From positions 687,696 to 751,695 of the forward strand of contig NZ_JAHXRI010000006.1 of NCBI RefSeq assembly GCF_019923725.1: DNA of 64,000 bases. Reading direction: 5' to 3'. The number at the start of each line of letters is the position of its first letter. The first letter of the stretch is position 1. The translations under genes were made by a program, and so were the position numbers. This DNA comes from Zwartia hollandica. GTDB taxonomy: Bacteria; Pseudomonadota; Gammaproteobacteria; Burkholderiales; Burkholderiaceae_B. Shown here piece after piece: positions 37,200 to 47,926 of the stretch. Under the pieces are notes generated by a model. That model did not search any database and had not been told where the DNA came from. It saw nothing but the letters and a program-made list of their open reading frames with translations.

Positions 37200-38423
37200 A
37201 TGACGACTACGTCCAGCACGCAGGACGCACCACACGCACTCAACGCCAGCGCAAACGCGCATGGCTCTGTTGGCGTGGTCCACACCCAGTACATGCATTT
37301 TGATGAGCCGCTCCCCTTGGTGAGTGGCCAAACGCTTGCAGCCTATGATTTGGCGATCGAGACCTATGGCGCACTCAATGCAGACGCAAGTAATGCCGTA
37401 CTCATTTGTCATGCGTTGAATGCCTCACATCATGTGGCAGGGGTTGCAGCGGATAATCCTGACGATATTGGTTGGTGGGACAACATGGTGGGGCCCGGTA
37501 AGCCGGTCGATACCAATATATTTTTTGTCATTGGCATCAATAATCCAGGCTCTTGTTTTGGCTCAACGGGTCCGGCGGCGCTTCGACCAGATACCGGCAA
37601 ACCTTGGGGTGCTGCATTTCCAGTGCTGACGGTGGAAGACTGGGTGCAAGCACAGGCTCGTGTTGCTGACCGCTTAGGCGTTAAACGTTTTGCTGCAGTG
37701 ATGGGCGGTTCCTTGGGCGGCATGCAGGCCCTGAGTTGGGCGATGACCTTGCCTGAGCGTGTAGCGCATTGTGTTGTGGTGGCGAGCACACCGCGGCTCT
37801 CTGCACAAAACATTGCCTTTAATGAAGTCGCCCGTCGCGCCATCATTACGGATCCAGAGTTTCATGGTGGTGACTACTACGCGCATGGGGTTGTCCCGCG
37901 TAATGGATTGTCTGTCGCGCGTATGGTTGGGCATATTACTTATCTCTCCGATGATGACATGGCAGAAAAATTTGGTCGCACGCAGCGTGCGCCTGCCGCC
38001 GGGGGCGCCTATCACTATGGCTATGGCGTGGAGTTTGAGGTCGAGTCTTATTTGCGCTATCAAGGTGAGAAGTTTTCCAAGTACTTTGATGCCAATACTT
38101 ATCTGCTGATTACACGTGCGCTCGACTACTTCGATCCCGCACGCGAGACAGGGGGTGACCTCGCGCGTGCTCTTAAACCGGCCACCGCAGATTTTTTACT
38201 CGTGTCCTTTACAACTGACTGGCGGTTCGCACCAGCGCGTTCACGTGAAATTGTGCGCGCGCTTTTACAAAATGGACAGCCAGCGACCTACGCCGAAATC
38301 GATGCGCCGCATGGCCATGATGCCTTCTTGTTAGATGATGCGCGCTACCATGGCGTGATGCGTGCTTACTTCTCGCGCATTGCAACAGGGTTGGTGCCAA
38401 CTGAACGCGAGGTGCAGCAATGA
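37200..38423 (+). CDS. metX: Homoserine O-acyltransferase
   Basis: The 407-residue alpha/beta-hydrolase activates homoserine (acetyl- or succinyl-CoA donor) for methionine synthesis. The nucleophile Ser lies in the elbow [14 protein letters not shown], and the Asp and His of the triad lie in [11 protein letters not shown] and [12 protein letters not shown]. The [11 protein letters not shown] oxyanion-hole region is present. Donor choice cannot be settled by eye; many proteobacterial MetX use succinyl-CoA. Translation is probably controlled by the SAM-II-like leader. Its stop overlaps metW (ATGA). Confidence 0.95.
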   Translation: MTTTSSTQDAPHALNASANAHGSVGVVHTQYMHFDEPLPLVSGQTLAAYDLAIETYGALNADASNAVLICHALNASHHVAGVAADNPDDIGWWDNMVGPGKPVDTNIFFVIGINNPGSCFGSTGPAALRPDTGKPWGAAFPVLTVEDWVQAQARVADRLGVKRFAAVMGGSLGGMQALSWAMTLPERVAHCVVVASTPRLSAQNIAFNEVARRAIITDPEFHGGDYYAHGVVPRNGLSVARMVGHITYLSDDDMAEKFGRTQRAPAAGGAYHYGYGVEFEVESYLRYQGEKFSKYFDANTYLLITRALDYFDPARETGGDLARALKPATADFLLVSFTTDWRFAPARSREIVRALLQNGQPATYAEIDAPHGHDAFLLDDARYHGVMRAYFSRIATGLVPTEREVQQ

Positions 38424-39031
38424 GTCCACAGCTTTCTCAGATGAGCCTACGACCCGACTTGGTGCGTATCGCCCAATGGATACGGCCGAACAGTAGCGTG
38501 TTGGATCTTGGTTGTGGCGATGGTGCTTTGCTTGGACATCTCAAGCAAACTAAAAGTATTCGCGGAGTAGGCGTTGAGATCAGCGATGCGCGCGTGTTGT
38601 CATGTGTGCAACGTGGTGTTCACGTGATTCAGCAAAACCTCGAAGATGGTCTGGCGATGTTTGACGATCAGCAATTCGATACGGTGGTGTTGTCGCAGAC
38701 CTTGCAGTCGATGCACCGTACAGAGCATATTCTTCGTGAAATGGCGCGTGTAGCGCGCGAGGCAATCGTTTCTTTTCCCAACTTTGGCTATTGGCCACAT
38801 GGCTGGTCGATTTTGCGAGGTCGTATGCCGGTGACAGGCCAAATGCCCTACGACTGGTACGACACACCCAATATTCACCTTTGTACGCTTAAAGATTTTG
38901 AACGGCTTGCTGCGACGCTAGATTTCACAATTCTTGAGCGCGCAACATTTAACGATGAGCACGAGGTGAAGGCTTTCGCTGGATGGCGCAGCACGCTTGC
39001 AGCCTATCGTTTTACGGCTGCCCGCTCATGA
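38420..39031 (+). CDS. metW: Methionine biosynthesis protein MetW
   Basis: The 203-residue protein has a SAM-dependent methyltransferase fold with the glycine motif [17 protein letters not shown] and the MetW-typical [20 protein letters not shown] and [14 protein letters not shown]. MetW is known as the partner of MetX in homoserine acylation in several proteobacteria. The four-base overlap with metX indicates coupled translation, and its own stop overlaps the permease gene downstream. Confidence 0.95.
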   Translation: MSPQLSQMSLRPDLVRIAQWIRPNSSVLDLGCGDGALLGHLKQTKSIRGVGVEISDARVLSCVQRGVHVIQQNLEDGLAMFDDQQFDTVVLSQTLQSMHRTEHILREMARVAREAIVSFPNFGYWPHGWSILRGRMPVTGQMPYDWYDTPNIHLCTLKDFERLAATLDFTILERATFNDEHEVKAFAGWRSTLAAYRFTAARS

Positions 39032-40299
39032 GTGATCCCCTTCGCGAGCCCACCATTCCCGCTTCGCAGTTGTATACGCGTCGGCGTGTCGCCCCGCTCT
39101 TGGCGCTAGGTTTTGCGAGCGGTCTGCCACTGGCTTTGACCGGAGGCACGTTGCAAGCGTGGGCGACAGTTGAGCAGGTTTCGTTACAAGAAATTGGCTT
39201 TCTGACGCTGGTCGGAACCGCTTACACGCTTAAGTTTTTGTGGGCGCCGGTCATCGATCGTTATGCACCGCCTTTTTTAGGAAGGCGACGTGGCTGGATG
39301 CTTATTATGCAGATCTTGCTCGCGTTAGGCATGATGGCGATGGGGTTGATGTCTCCCGGTCAGAGTTTGTTGCCACTTGCTTTGCTAGCTGTAGCAGTCG
39401 CCTTTTGTTCCGCGACTCAAGATATTGCATTCGATGCATACCGCAGTGATGTTTTGCAAAAGGAAGAGCGCGGCGCAGGGGCTGCTCTATCGGTACTAGG
39501 TTATCGGTTGGCGATGCTGGTGTCAGGCGGGTTGGCTCTGATACTCGCGGATCAATGGCTGGGCTGGGGGCAAACCTACATGTTGATGGGCGTGCTCATG
39601 CTGATCGTCGCCTTAGCGACATTTTGGGCGCCAGAACCTGCAGTCCCCGCCGAGACCCCGCGCTCGTTGGCCCGCGCAGTTGTTGAGCCCTTCAAGGAGT
39701 TCTTCTCTCGACCTGAAGCATTAACCGTGCTCTTGCTTATCGTCCTCTACAAGCTGGGAGATGCGTTTGCTGGTGCGTTATCGACAACGTTTTTGATTCG
39801 TGCGGCGGGCTATACAGCAACGGAAGTCGGGACTGTTAATAAGCTCCTAGGTCTTGCGGCAACGATCATCGGAGCGTTAGCTGGTGGAGCCTTGATGGCA
39901 AAACTTGGCTTGTATCGCTCGCTGTTGTTCTTTGGATTGTTACAGGCCGTATCCAACCTTGGCTTTTGGCTGATCTCGGTAGGGCCGCATAACGTGTGGC
40001 TGATGGCGGCGGGCGTAGGCCTTGAGAACTTGTGCGGCGGCATGGGCACCGCGGCTTTTGTCGCGTTGCTGATGGGCCTCTGTAATCGTGAATTTTCAGC
40101 GACCCAGTTTGCGCTGCTTTCGGCACTGTCAGCAGTCGGGCGGACCTATCTAGCGGGTCCGTTCACACCACCGATGGTTGAGTATGCGGGTTGGCCAACA
40201 TTTTTTCTGTTGACCGTCGCGATCGCTTTACCCGGCTTGGTGCTGCTACGTTGGCGCCGCGCCGATATTGAGCGAATCGACGGCCGCACCGACGCATAG
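39028..40299 (+). CDS. ampG: AmpG-family muropeptide permease
   Basis: The 423-residue major-facilitator protein with about 12 membrane segments resembles AmpG, which imports GlcNAc-anhydroMurNAc peptides for cell-wall recycling. Typical stretches are LALGFASGLPLALTGGTLQ, TLKFLWAPVIDRYAPPFLG with the RRRGW that follows, and CSATQDIAFDAYRSD. The ATG at 39028 overlaps the metW stop (ATGA) and was preferred to an upstream ATG inside metW. The link to methionine genes is positional only. Confidence 0.9.
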   Translation: MSDPLREPTIPASQLYTRRRVAPLLALGFASGLPLALTGGTLQAWATVEQVSLQEIGFLTLVGTAYTLKFLWAPVIDRYAPPFLGRRRGWMLIMQILLALGMMAMGLMSPGQSLLPLALLAVAVAFCSATQDIAFDAYRSDVLQKEERGAGAALSVLGYRLAMLVSGGLALILADQWLGWGQTYMLMGVLMLIVALATFWAPEPAVPAETPRSLARAVVEPFKEFFSRPEALTVLLLIVLYKLGDAFAGALSTTFLIRAAGYTATEVGTVNKLLGLAATIIGALAGGALMAKLGLYRSLLFFGLLQAVSNLGFWLISVGPHNVWLMAAGVGLENLCGGMGTAAFVALLMGLCNREFSATQFALLSALSAVGRTYLAGPFTPPMVEYAGWPTFFLLTVAIALPGLVLLRWRRADIERIDGRTDA

Positions 40300-40321
40300 G
40301 GCGCCACAGGTTCAAGCGAGA

Positions 40322-41113
40322 TTACGCCAACTTGAAGTCGTAATCGATCGTAAGGGGTGCGTGATCCGAGAAGCGCTCATCTTTGTAAATACTAGTGCTG
40401 CGAGCTGTTGCAGCGAGTCCAGGTGTCGCCAGTTGGTAGTCCAAACGCCAGCCAACGTTCTTGGCCCAGGCTTGGCCGCGATTGCTCCACCAGGTGTATT
40501 GCTCCGCGCGCTCGTCGAGCTGCCTAAAGACATCGACAAAGCCGATCTCTTGCAGCACATGAGTAACCCAGGCGCGCTCTTCTGGGGTGAAACCTGAGTT
40601 TTTCTGATTGGATTTCCAGTTCTTCAGGTCGATTTCTTTGTGGGCAATGTTCCAGTCCGCACAGATGACATATTCGCGTTTATTTTTTTTGTGATCATCC
40701 ATCAGCGCCTGCATCCATGGGCCAAACTTGTCGAGAAAGCGGAACTTTGCCTCTTGGCGCTCTGGTCCACTAGAGCCGGAAGGAAGATAGGCGCTGATCA
40801 CCGATAGCTTTGGCCAGTCGACGCGGATAACACGGCCCTCGCTATCGAACTCTGGGCAACCCATGCCAGTCACGACTGTTTTGGGTTCCTGTTTGAGGTA
40901 AATCCCAACGCCGCTATAGCCTTTTTTCTCTGCAGCATAGAAGTGTCCCGTGTAGTCATGGGGATGCTTGAGATCTTCGTGAATATCTTCGAGATGTGCC
41001 TTAAGCTCCTGGAGGCAGACGATGTCGGCTTGATGCTGTTTGAGCCAGTTCGCGAGCCCCTTGTTGTACGCCGAGCGGATGCCGTTCAAGTTAAGTGAAG
41101 TGATGCGCAGCAA
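40322..41113 (-). CDS. xthA: Exodeoxyribonuclease III
   Basis: The 263-residue AP endonuclease/3'-exonuclease of base-excision repair shows all family motifs: ITSLNLNGIRSAYNKGL, the metal-binding Glu in DIVCLQELKA, ICADWNIAHKEIDLKN with catalytic Asp/Asn, and the terminal Asp-His in RFSDHAPLTIDYD. It is divergent from pyrE with a gap of about 60 bases. Confidence 0.96.
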   Translation of the reverse strand: MLRITSLNLNGIRSAYNKGLANWLKQHQADIVCLQELKAHLEDIHEDLKHPHDYTGHFYAAEKKGYSGVGIYLKQEPKTVVTGMGCPEFDSEGRVIRVDWPKLSVISAYLPSGSSGPERQEAKFRFLDKFGPWMQALMDDHKKNKREYVICADWNIAHKEIDLKNWKSNQKNSGFTPEERAWVTHVLQEIGFVDVFRQLDERAEQYTWWSNRGQAWAKNVGWRLDYQLATPGLAATARSTSIYKDERFSDHAPLTIDYDFKLA

Positions 41114-41176
41114 AGAAAAGCTCCTAGTCGGTGAGATAATGATGGATCAATAAGTTCATCCATGCGGGGTCATGCC

Positions 41177-41851
41177 ATGTCCAGCAGTACAGATCGTCGT
41201 GCTTTCGTGCAGTTTGCTCTTAATGAGGGCGTTTTACGGTTTGGTAGCTTTGTGACCAAGTCGGGTCGCACGAGCCCCTACTTCTTCAATGCGGGTTTGT
41301 TCAATTCGGGGGCGTCTGTTGGGCGCCTTGCGCAATTTTATGCCCAAGCACTGGTTGATGCGAAGTTGCCCTTCGATATGTTGTTTGGACCGGCGTACAA
41401 AGGTATCCCTTTGGCAACAGCCACCTCGGTTGCGCTTGCTACGCATCCTGCGATGGCCGGTAAAGATATTCCGTTCGCCTACAACCGTAAGGAAGCAAAG
41501 GATCACGGCGAGGGTGGCGTGCTGGTGGGAGCCCCTCTTAAAGGGCGTGTTGTGATCATTGATGATGTCATTACAGCCGGCACTTCTGTCAAAGAGTCGG
41601 TAGAAATCATCGAAGCGGCAGGCGCTACACCCTGCGCGGTGCTGATCGCGATGGATCGTATGGAGCGAGCTGGACCCGACGGGGCGTTATCACCCCATTC
41701 GGCTGTGCAGGAAGTGCAACAGCGCTATGGTTTGCCCGTTGTCAGCATTGCCTCGCTGACCGACATTCTGGAGTTGTTAAAAAACAATCAAGAGTTTGCA
41801 CAGCATCAAGATGCCGTCCTGGCATACCGGATGCGTTACGGCATTACCTAA
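41177..41851 (+). CDS. pyrE: Orotate phosphoribosyltransferase
   Basis: The enzyme (224 residues) adds ribose phosphate to orotate in pyrimidine synthesis. The PRPP-binding motif reads [16 protein letters not shown] near residue 125, with the flexible loop [15 protein letters not shown] ahead of it and the N-terminal [10 protein letters not shown]. The ATG at 41177 was favoured because CGGGGT lies at a suitable distance; one five codons upstream is possible. It converges on gatB with five bases between the stops. Confidence 0.96.
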   Translation: MSSSTDRRAFVQFALNEGVLRFGSFVTKSGRTSPYFFNAGLFNSGASVGRLAQFYAQALVDAKLPFDMLFGPAYKGIPLATATSVALATHPAMAGKDIPFAYNRKEAKDHGEGGVLVGAPLKGRVVIIDDVITAGTSVKESVEIIEAAGATPCAVLIAMDRMERAGPDGALSPHSAVQEVQQRYGLPVVSIASLTDILELLKNNQEFAQHQDAVLAYRMRYGIT

Positions 41852-41856
41852 GCAAA

Positions 41857-43314
41857 CTAGGCATCAAGTTTCGCTTTGAGCAAATCGTTGACTTGCTGAG
41901 GGTTAGCTTTTCCTTTAGCTGCCTTCATGATTTGTCCGACGAGCGAGTTAAAGGCTTTTTGTTTGCCGGCGCGATATTCGGCAACGATTGTCGCTTGCTC
42001 TGCTAGCACGGTGTCAATCATCGCCGAGATCGCACCGGTGTCATTGATCTGTGTCAGGCCTTTTGCTTGAATGATGGCATCGGCTTGACCGCCATGCTCA
42101 CCAAGCCACATCGCAGCAAACACATCGCGTGCGATCTTGTTTGAAATCGTGCCGTCAATAATGCGTGTGAGTAGCGCGGCAAGTGCCTTGGCGCTGACTG
42201 GACATTGCGTAATCGTTTTTTCTTCGCGGTTCAGTGTGGCTGACACCTCGCCCATCAGCCAGTTAGCGGCGAGTTTTGCTTGTCCCGCAGGAAGGGCGTG
42301 TGCAACTTCTTCGAAATATCCTGCAAGCTCACGACTGCTTGAGAGTTGTGCCGCATCGACGGCAGCCAGACCATACTCGCTGACGAAACGTTCGCGCAAA
42401 GCGCTCGGAAGCTCGGGCATCGATTGACGCACTTCTTCAATCCAGCTTGCTGCGATAACAAGGGGAGGGAGGTCTGGGTCCGGAAAGTAGCGGTAATCGT
42501 GCGCGTCCTCTTTACTGCGCATGCTACGTGTTTCGTCGCGGTCCGAGTCATAGAGGCGGGTCTCTTGGACTACTTTGCCACCGTCCTCGATCAACTCGAT
42601 TTGGCGGCGAACCTCATACTGAATCGCGCGCTCTAGAAAACGAAACGAGTTGACGTTTTTAATTTCACAACGCGTGCCAAATTCTTTTTGGCCTTCTGGG
42701 CGTACTGATACGTTGGCGTCAACACGAAAGGATCCCTCTTGCATGTTGCCATCGCAGATGCCTAGCCAAACGACCAGGCTATGCAAGGCTTTGGCATAAG
42801 CAACGGCCTCTGCGGCCGAACGCATTTCTGGCTCAGAGACGATTTCTAGTAATGGTGTACCAGCACGGTTGAGATCGATGCCGCTTGAGGACTCGCCATG
42901 TGGCCCGACGAAGTTGTCGTGTAATGATTTGCCAGCATCTTCTTCTAGGTGCGCGCGCGTCAGGTTGACTGTCTTTTCTGTATCGCCAACAAAAAAGCTT
43001 AATGATCCCCCGAGTACAACGGGAATTTCAAACTGGCTAATCTGATAGTTTTTCGGTGAATCAGGGTAGAAGTAATTTTTGCGCGCAAAGATTGAGCGCG
43101 GAGCGACCGTTGCTCCAACGGCCAAGCCAAAACGTATAGCGCGATCGACTGCGGCGCGGTTCATGACTGGCAGTGAGCCCGGCAGGGCGAGATCTACTTC
43201 GTTCGCTTGGGTATTGGGTAGCGCACCGTAGTGAGTGCTGCTGCCTGAAAAAATTTTGGTCTGAGTCGAAAGCTGCGTGTGCGTTTCGAGTCCGATGACG
43301 ATTTCCCATGCCAT
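41857..43314 (-). CDS. gatB: Glutamyl/aspartyl-tRNA amidotransferase subunit B
   Basis: The 485-residue kinase/transferase subunit phosphorylates mischarged Glu-tRNA(Gln) or Asp-tRNA(Asn) and passes ammonia from GatA. It begins [20 protein letters not shown], contains [12 protein letters not shown] and [14 protein letters not shown], and ends in the tRNA-binding YqeY-like tail ([20 protein letters not shown]). Its start overlaps the gatA stop by one base. Confidence 0.97.
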   Translation of the reverse strand: MAWEIVIGLETHTQLSTQTKIFSGSSTHYGALPNTQANEVDLALPGSLPVMNRAAVDRAIRFGLAVGATVAPRSIFARKNYFYPDSPKNYQISQFEIPVVLGGSLSFFVGDTEKTVNLTRAHLEEDAGKSLHDNFVGPHGESSSGIDLNRAGTPLLEIVSEPEMRSAAEAVAYAKALHSLVVWLGICDGNMQEGSFRVDANVSVRPEGQKEFGTRCEIKNVNSFRFLERAIQYEVRRQIELIEDGGKVVQETRLYDSDRDETRSMRSKEDAHDYRYFPDPDLPPLVIAASWIEEVRQSMPELPSALRERFVSEYGLAAVDAAQLSSSRELAGYFEEVAHALPAGQAKLAANWLMGEVSATLNREEKTITQCPVSAKALAALLTRIIDGTISNKIARDVFAAMWLGEHGGQADAIIQAKGLTQINDTGAISAMIDTVLAEQATIVAEYRAGKQKAFNSLVGQIMKAAKGKANPQQVNDLLKAKLDA

Positions 43315-44846
43315 TATGCTTGCCCCGCAATGCGTTGATGCCAGTCGGTTGTCTGTTGGTATTGGTGGGCGATGGCAAGCAGGCGCCCCTCATCAAAATA
43401 GTTACCAATGATTTGCAGACCCACAGGGAGTTGACTCCCTGAGACACCACGACCAAAGCCGCATGGAATCGACATGCCAGGCAGACCCGCCAAATTTAAG
43501 CCAAGCGTGTAGACATCTGCTAGCCAGTCAGCGGTGGGGTCGTCCTGACTGTGCCCAATTGGTGCAGCGACCGTAGGGGTCACTGGCCCCATGATGACGT
43601 CACACTGTGTGGTCAGCGCAGCTTGAAAATCATCGGCAATCATGCGGCGAAGGCGCTGCGCTTGTAAGTAGTAAGCGTCGTAGTAGCCATGCGACAGTAC
43701 GTAAGTGCCGATCAGAATGCGGCGCTGTACTTCCGGACCGAAGCCTTCTGCACGCGAACGCGCTGTCATATCAGCGAGGTCGGTGTAGCTTTCGCTGCGA
43801 TGCCCGTAGCGCACACCGTCGTAGCGCGATAGATTGCTTGAGGCCTCAGCAGGCGCAATGACATAGTAGGCGGGGATCGAAAGCTGCGTGCGTGGCAATG
43901 AGATGTCGACGCGTTTGGCACCGAGCGCTTCAAATTGCGCGATGGCCGCTTCTACCGCTTGCGCGACTTCGTTGTTAAGGCCGTCGCCAAAATATTCGCG
44001 TGGAACGCCAATACGAAGACCCTTCAGTGGCTGTGCGCCCTGTGCTGCGTATTGTGCGTTGGCTGATTGATATTCACTGCGGATCCGTCCGGGCGCATTT
44101 GCAACGCCCTGACATTGTTCGGCGCTTGTTGCGTCGCGGTGGTCGAATCCACTCATCGTGTCGAGTAGTTCGACCAGATCGGCTGCATTCGCTGCGAGCG
44201 GACCTGCCTGATCTAGGCTCGAGCCGTAAGCAATCATTCCGTAGCGCGACACCGCGCCGTAGGTCGGCTTAATACCGCTGACACCGCAAAGGGCCGCAGG
44301 TTGTCGGACTGAGCCACCCGTGTCTGTACCCGTGGTCGCCATTACTAGTTTTGCTGCGACGGCCGCCGCCGATGCACCGGAAGACCCGCCGGGGACTGCG
44401 CTCGGATCCCAGGGGTTCCGGGCAGGTCCAAAGGCGGAGTGTTCATTACCTGAGCCCATCGCGAATTCATCGCAATTGAGTTTGCCAAGGCTGACGCACC
44501 CGGCTTCGCGCAGCTTGCGCACGACCGTGGCATCAAAAGGGCTGACATAGTTCTTAAGCATATTGCTGCCCGCGGTGCTGCGCCAACCTTCGGTGACAAA
44601 TAAGTCTTTGTGTGCGATCGGGATTCCCGTGAGTGGTCCCGCCGTACCTGCGGCGATGGCGGCATCGGCCAAGCGAGCTTGCGCTAAGGTTAGCTCGGCA
44701 TCGACGTGCACAAAAGCGTTCAGTGCATGTTGATCTTGAATCTGTTTAAGGCAGTCCTGGGCAAGCTCGGTGGCACTAAGTTTGCGGGCAGACAGCGCTT
44801 GGCTCAACTGGGCGAGGGAGTTGAACTGGAGCAGGGTGTTAGACAT
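43314..44846 (-). CDS. gatA: Glutamyl/aspartyl-tRNA amidotransferase subunit A
   Basis: The 510-residue amidase-signature subunit releases ammonia from glutamine. The Lys-Ser-Ser triad appears as [14 protein letters not shown], then the Gly/Ser-rich [16 protein letters not shown] and [16 protein letters not shown]. The ATG at 44846 begins one base after the gatC stop; a TTG three codons upstream is also in frame. It sits between gatC and gatB in the conserved order. Confidence 0.97.
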   Translation of the reverse strand: MSNTLLQFNSLAQLSQALSARKLSATELAQDCLKQIQDQHALNAFVHVDAELTLAQARLADAAIAAGTAGPLTGIPIAHKDLFVTEGWRSTAGSNMLKNYVSPFDATVVRKLREAGCVSLGKLNCDEFAMGSGNEHSAFGPARNPWDPSAVPGGSSGASAAAVAAKLVMATTGTDTGGSVRQPAALCGVSGIKPTYGAVSRYGMIAYGSSLDQAGPLAANAADLVELLDTMSGFDHRDATSAEQCQGVANAPGRIRSEYQSANAQYAAQGAQPLKGLRIGVPREYFGDGLNNEVAQAVEAAIAQFEALGAKRVDISLPRTQLSIPAYYVIAPAEASSNLSRYDGVRYGHRSESYTDLADMTARSRAEGFGPEVQRRILIGTYVLSHGYYDAYYLQAQRLRRMIADDFQAALTTQCDVIMGPVTPTVAAPIGHSQDDPTADWLADVYTLGLNLAGLPGMSIPCGFGRGVSGSQLPVGLQIIGNYFDEGRLLAIAHQYQQTTDWHQRIAGQA

Positions 44847-44847
44847 C

Positions 44848-45174
44848 TTATTCAAGCACCTTTGGAACCAGAAACAAGCCCTGCGCGGAGCCGGGGGCGT
44901 TCACCATGAGTGCTTCCCGGCGTTCAACGGAGGATATCTCGGTCACCTGATCTTCGCGTAGGCGCAAAGATACCTCTGTGACCGCCGATAAGGGGTGCGC
45001 CAAAGGCTCTACGCCAGTCGTATCCACTGCCTGTAAGGTTTGAATGATGCCTAGAATCTTGTTTAGGTCCGTTTTAGCCTGCGCTTGCTGTGCTTCAGTT
45101 AGGTGCAGCCTTGCCAGGCGGGCGATACGGACGACTTCTTGGTCAGTGAGAGCCATGGGCGGGGGTTGATCCAT
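44848..45174 (-). CDS. gatC: Glutamyl/aspartyl-tRNA amidotransferase subunit C
   Basis: The 108-residue subunit wraps GatA and GatB together. Typical stretches are [36 protein letters not shown] and [22 protein letters not shown] possible start six codons in (MALTDQEV) is close to the usual family start. It heads the gatCAB operon and is divergent from mreB. Confidence 0.95.
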   Translation of the reverse strand: MDQPPPMALTDQEVVRIARLARLHLTEAQQAQAKTDLNKILGIIQTLQAVDTTGVEPLAHPLSAVTEVSLRLREDQVTEISSVERREALMVNAPGSAQGLFLVPKVLE

Positions 45175-45299
45175 TTCAGGGGGGTTACCCCTTGGTTTAG
45201 TGCTATACGAGAGGCATATTTTGCCGTTACTTGAAGAATTATAAGTTATGATAGAAGGTCAATCGCTGCGCGTTGCGCGCGTCAATATTTTTTGGCTAG

Positions 45300-46349
<1,050 letters not shown>

Positions 46350-46431
46350 TTGCCCTGAACCTTCTGCGCTTCAAGCCTAGGATCTCTGGGCTTGAATATT
46401 TTGGGACCGGGTCACTTTGTATTGAGTTTTC

Positions 46432-47349
46432 ATGCAACGACACGTCACCCTACGGCTTTTTCGGCAAGGCACCGCCGCCGAAGTTACGCTGACATTTCTC
46501 CTACTCGTCGCAGTGGCGTTGTTGTTTACTGACGCGCTCTGGAAGTCCTCAAATCCGATTCGGCAGACGATTGCGACAGCGGTCTACCCCTTTCAGCGAC
46601 TCGTAATGCTGCCCAAAGATGCCTTGAAGGCGTTTGACGGGTGGCTGAATGCGGCCTCCTTGATTAAGACTGAGGGCGAAGCGTTGCAGCGTCAACGCAT
46701 CGAGATGGCACAAGTCACGACGCGGGCGGCGTTATTGAATGCTGAAAATGAACAGCTTCGCCGCCTATTAGGCGTGGTTGAAAAGGCGGCTGAGCGGCCA
46801 GCGGTAGTGGTAGAGGTGCTCTATGAGCCATCGAGCCCCTTTGTTCGGCGCATTGTGTTCAATAAAGGCACGCGTGCCGGCATTGCGCCTGGGATGCCTG
46901 TTATCGATGAGAGCGGGGTGGTGGGTCAGATTACACGTGTGACCGCGATGACCTCAGAGGCTGCCATGCTTACCGATGAGGCGGTGTCGATCCCTGTGCA
47001 GGTCTTGCGAAATGGGTTGCGCCTCATTGCTTTCGGTTCTGGATCGCCGGGCAAAGTTGAAGTGCGTTATTTTTCATCGGACGCAGACCTTAAGGACGGT
47101 GACACGCTTGTGACTAGCGGTGTTGGTGGTGTCTTCCCACCCGGACTGTTTGTGGGCCGTATTGATCGCGTCGAGCGCAGCCCAGCGTCAGGCTTTGCCC
47201 GAGCAGAAGCCAAGCCTCTATCGCACCCTGAGCGGAATCGACACTTTCTTGTTCTGCAGGTTTCACTAGATGGTGAACAAGCGTTTCTGACCCCAAGCAC
47301 AGCAGCGTCCGTGACAGAACCCGTTCGTGCACCAGCGACTGGAAAATAG
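46432..47349 (+). CDS. mreC: Rod-shape-determining protein MreC
   Basis: The 305-residue protein has a short cytoplasmic start, one membrane helix (VTLTFLLLVAVALLFTDALW), a coiled coil (ALLNAENEQLRRLLG) and periplasmic beta barrels with GMPVIDESGVVGQITRV and DTLVTSGVGGVFPPGLFVG. It links MreB to PBP2 and activates it. The C-terminal end is Pro/Ala-rich. It follows mreB by 82 bases. Confidence 0.96.
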   Translation: MQRHVTLRLFRQGTAAEVTLTFLLLVAVALLFTDALWKSSNPIRQTIATAVYPFQRLVMLPKDALKAFDGWLNAASLIKTEGEALQRQRIEMAQVTTRAALLNAENEQLRRLLGVVEKAAERPAVVVEVLYEPSSPFVRRIVFNKGTRAGIAPGMPVIDESGVVGQITRVTAMTSEAAMLTDEAVSIPVQVLRNGLRLIAFGSGSPGKVEVRYFSSDADLKDGDTLVTSGVGGVFPPGLFVGRIDRVERSPASGFARAEAKPLSHPERNRHFLVLQVSLDGEQAFLTPSTAASVTEPVRAPATGK

Positions 47350-47362
47350 GGAGGTTACCTCG

Positions 47363-47914
47363 ATGACAAAGTACTCGCTAGGTACATCTTTATTGCAAGC
47401 GCGAAATTTGCAACCGCATTCGCTTGAGGCAGCAATGGGTTGGCACTACATCTGGCTAACCACAATCTGTATTTGGCTGTTGTCGTTGCTCCCATGGCGA
47501 AATTGGCCTGTCACACCGGATATCTTGCTCGTTGTGATTGCCTTTTGGTCTTTTCATCAACCGCGTCGCATGGGAATGGTCGCCGCGTTTTGTTTCGGGT
47601 TGACGTTAGACGTTCACGATGCAGGTCCGTTGGGCTTACAAGCATTGTTATACGCGTTAGTGGTTTACGGGACACAGCTTCTGCATCGGCGCTTAGCGCG
47701 CTTTGACTTGCTTAGACAGGCGATGCATTTGATCCCTTTGTTTGTTGGAGCTAAGTTTGTGACGGTGTTGGTTGGCGCTTTTCTGATGAGCGCGTGGCCA
47801 GGCTGGACGTGGTTGCCGGGCATACTGCTCACGGTTGCCTGTTGGCCGCTGGTTGGATGGTTATTACTGTTGCCACAGCATCGTATGGACGATGCCGGTA
47901 CAGGTATCAGCTAA
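47363..47914 (+). CDS. mreD: Rod-shape-determining protein MreD
   Basis: The 183-residue membrane protein has about five hydrophobic segments, including WLTTICIWLLSLLPW and LLVVIAFWSFHQPRRMGM, then FCFGLTLDVHDAGPLGLQAL, the usual MreD signature region. The ATG at 47363 has GGGAGG ahead of it and lies just after the mreC stop, so it was preferred to an upstream frame start inside mreC. Confidence 0.93.
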   Translation: MTKYSLGTSLLQARNLQPHSLEAAMGWHYIWLTTICIWLLSLLPWRNWPVTPDILLVVIAFWSFHQPRRMGMVAAFCFGLTLDVHDAGPLGLQALLYALVVYGTQLLHRRLARFDLLRQAMHLIPLFVGAKFVTVLVGAFLMSAWPGWTWLPGILLTVACWPLVGWLLLLPQHRMDDAGTGIS

Positions 47915-47926
47915 AGCCCACCGCGT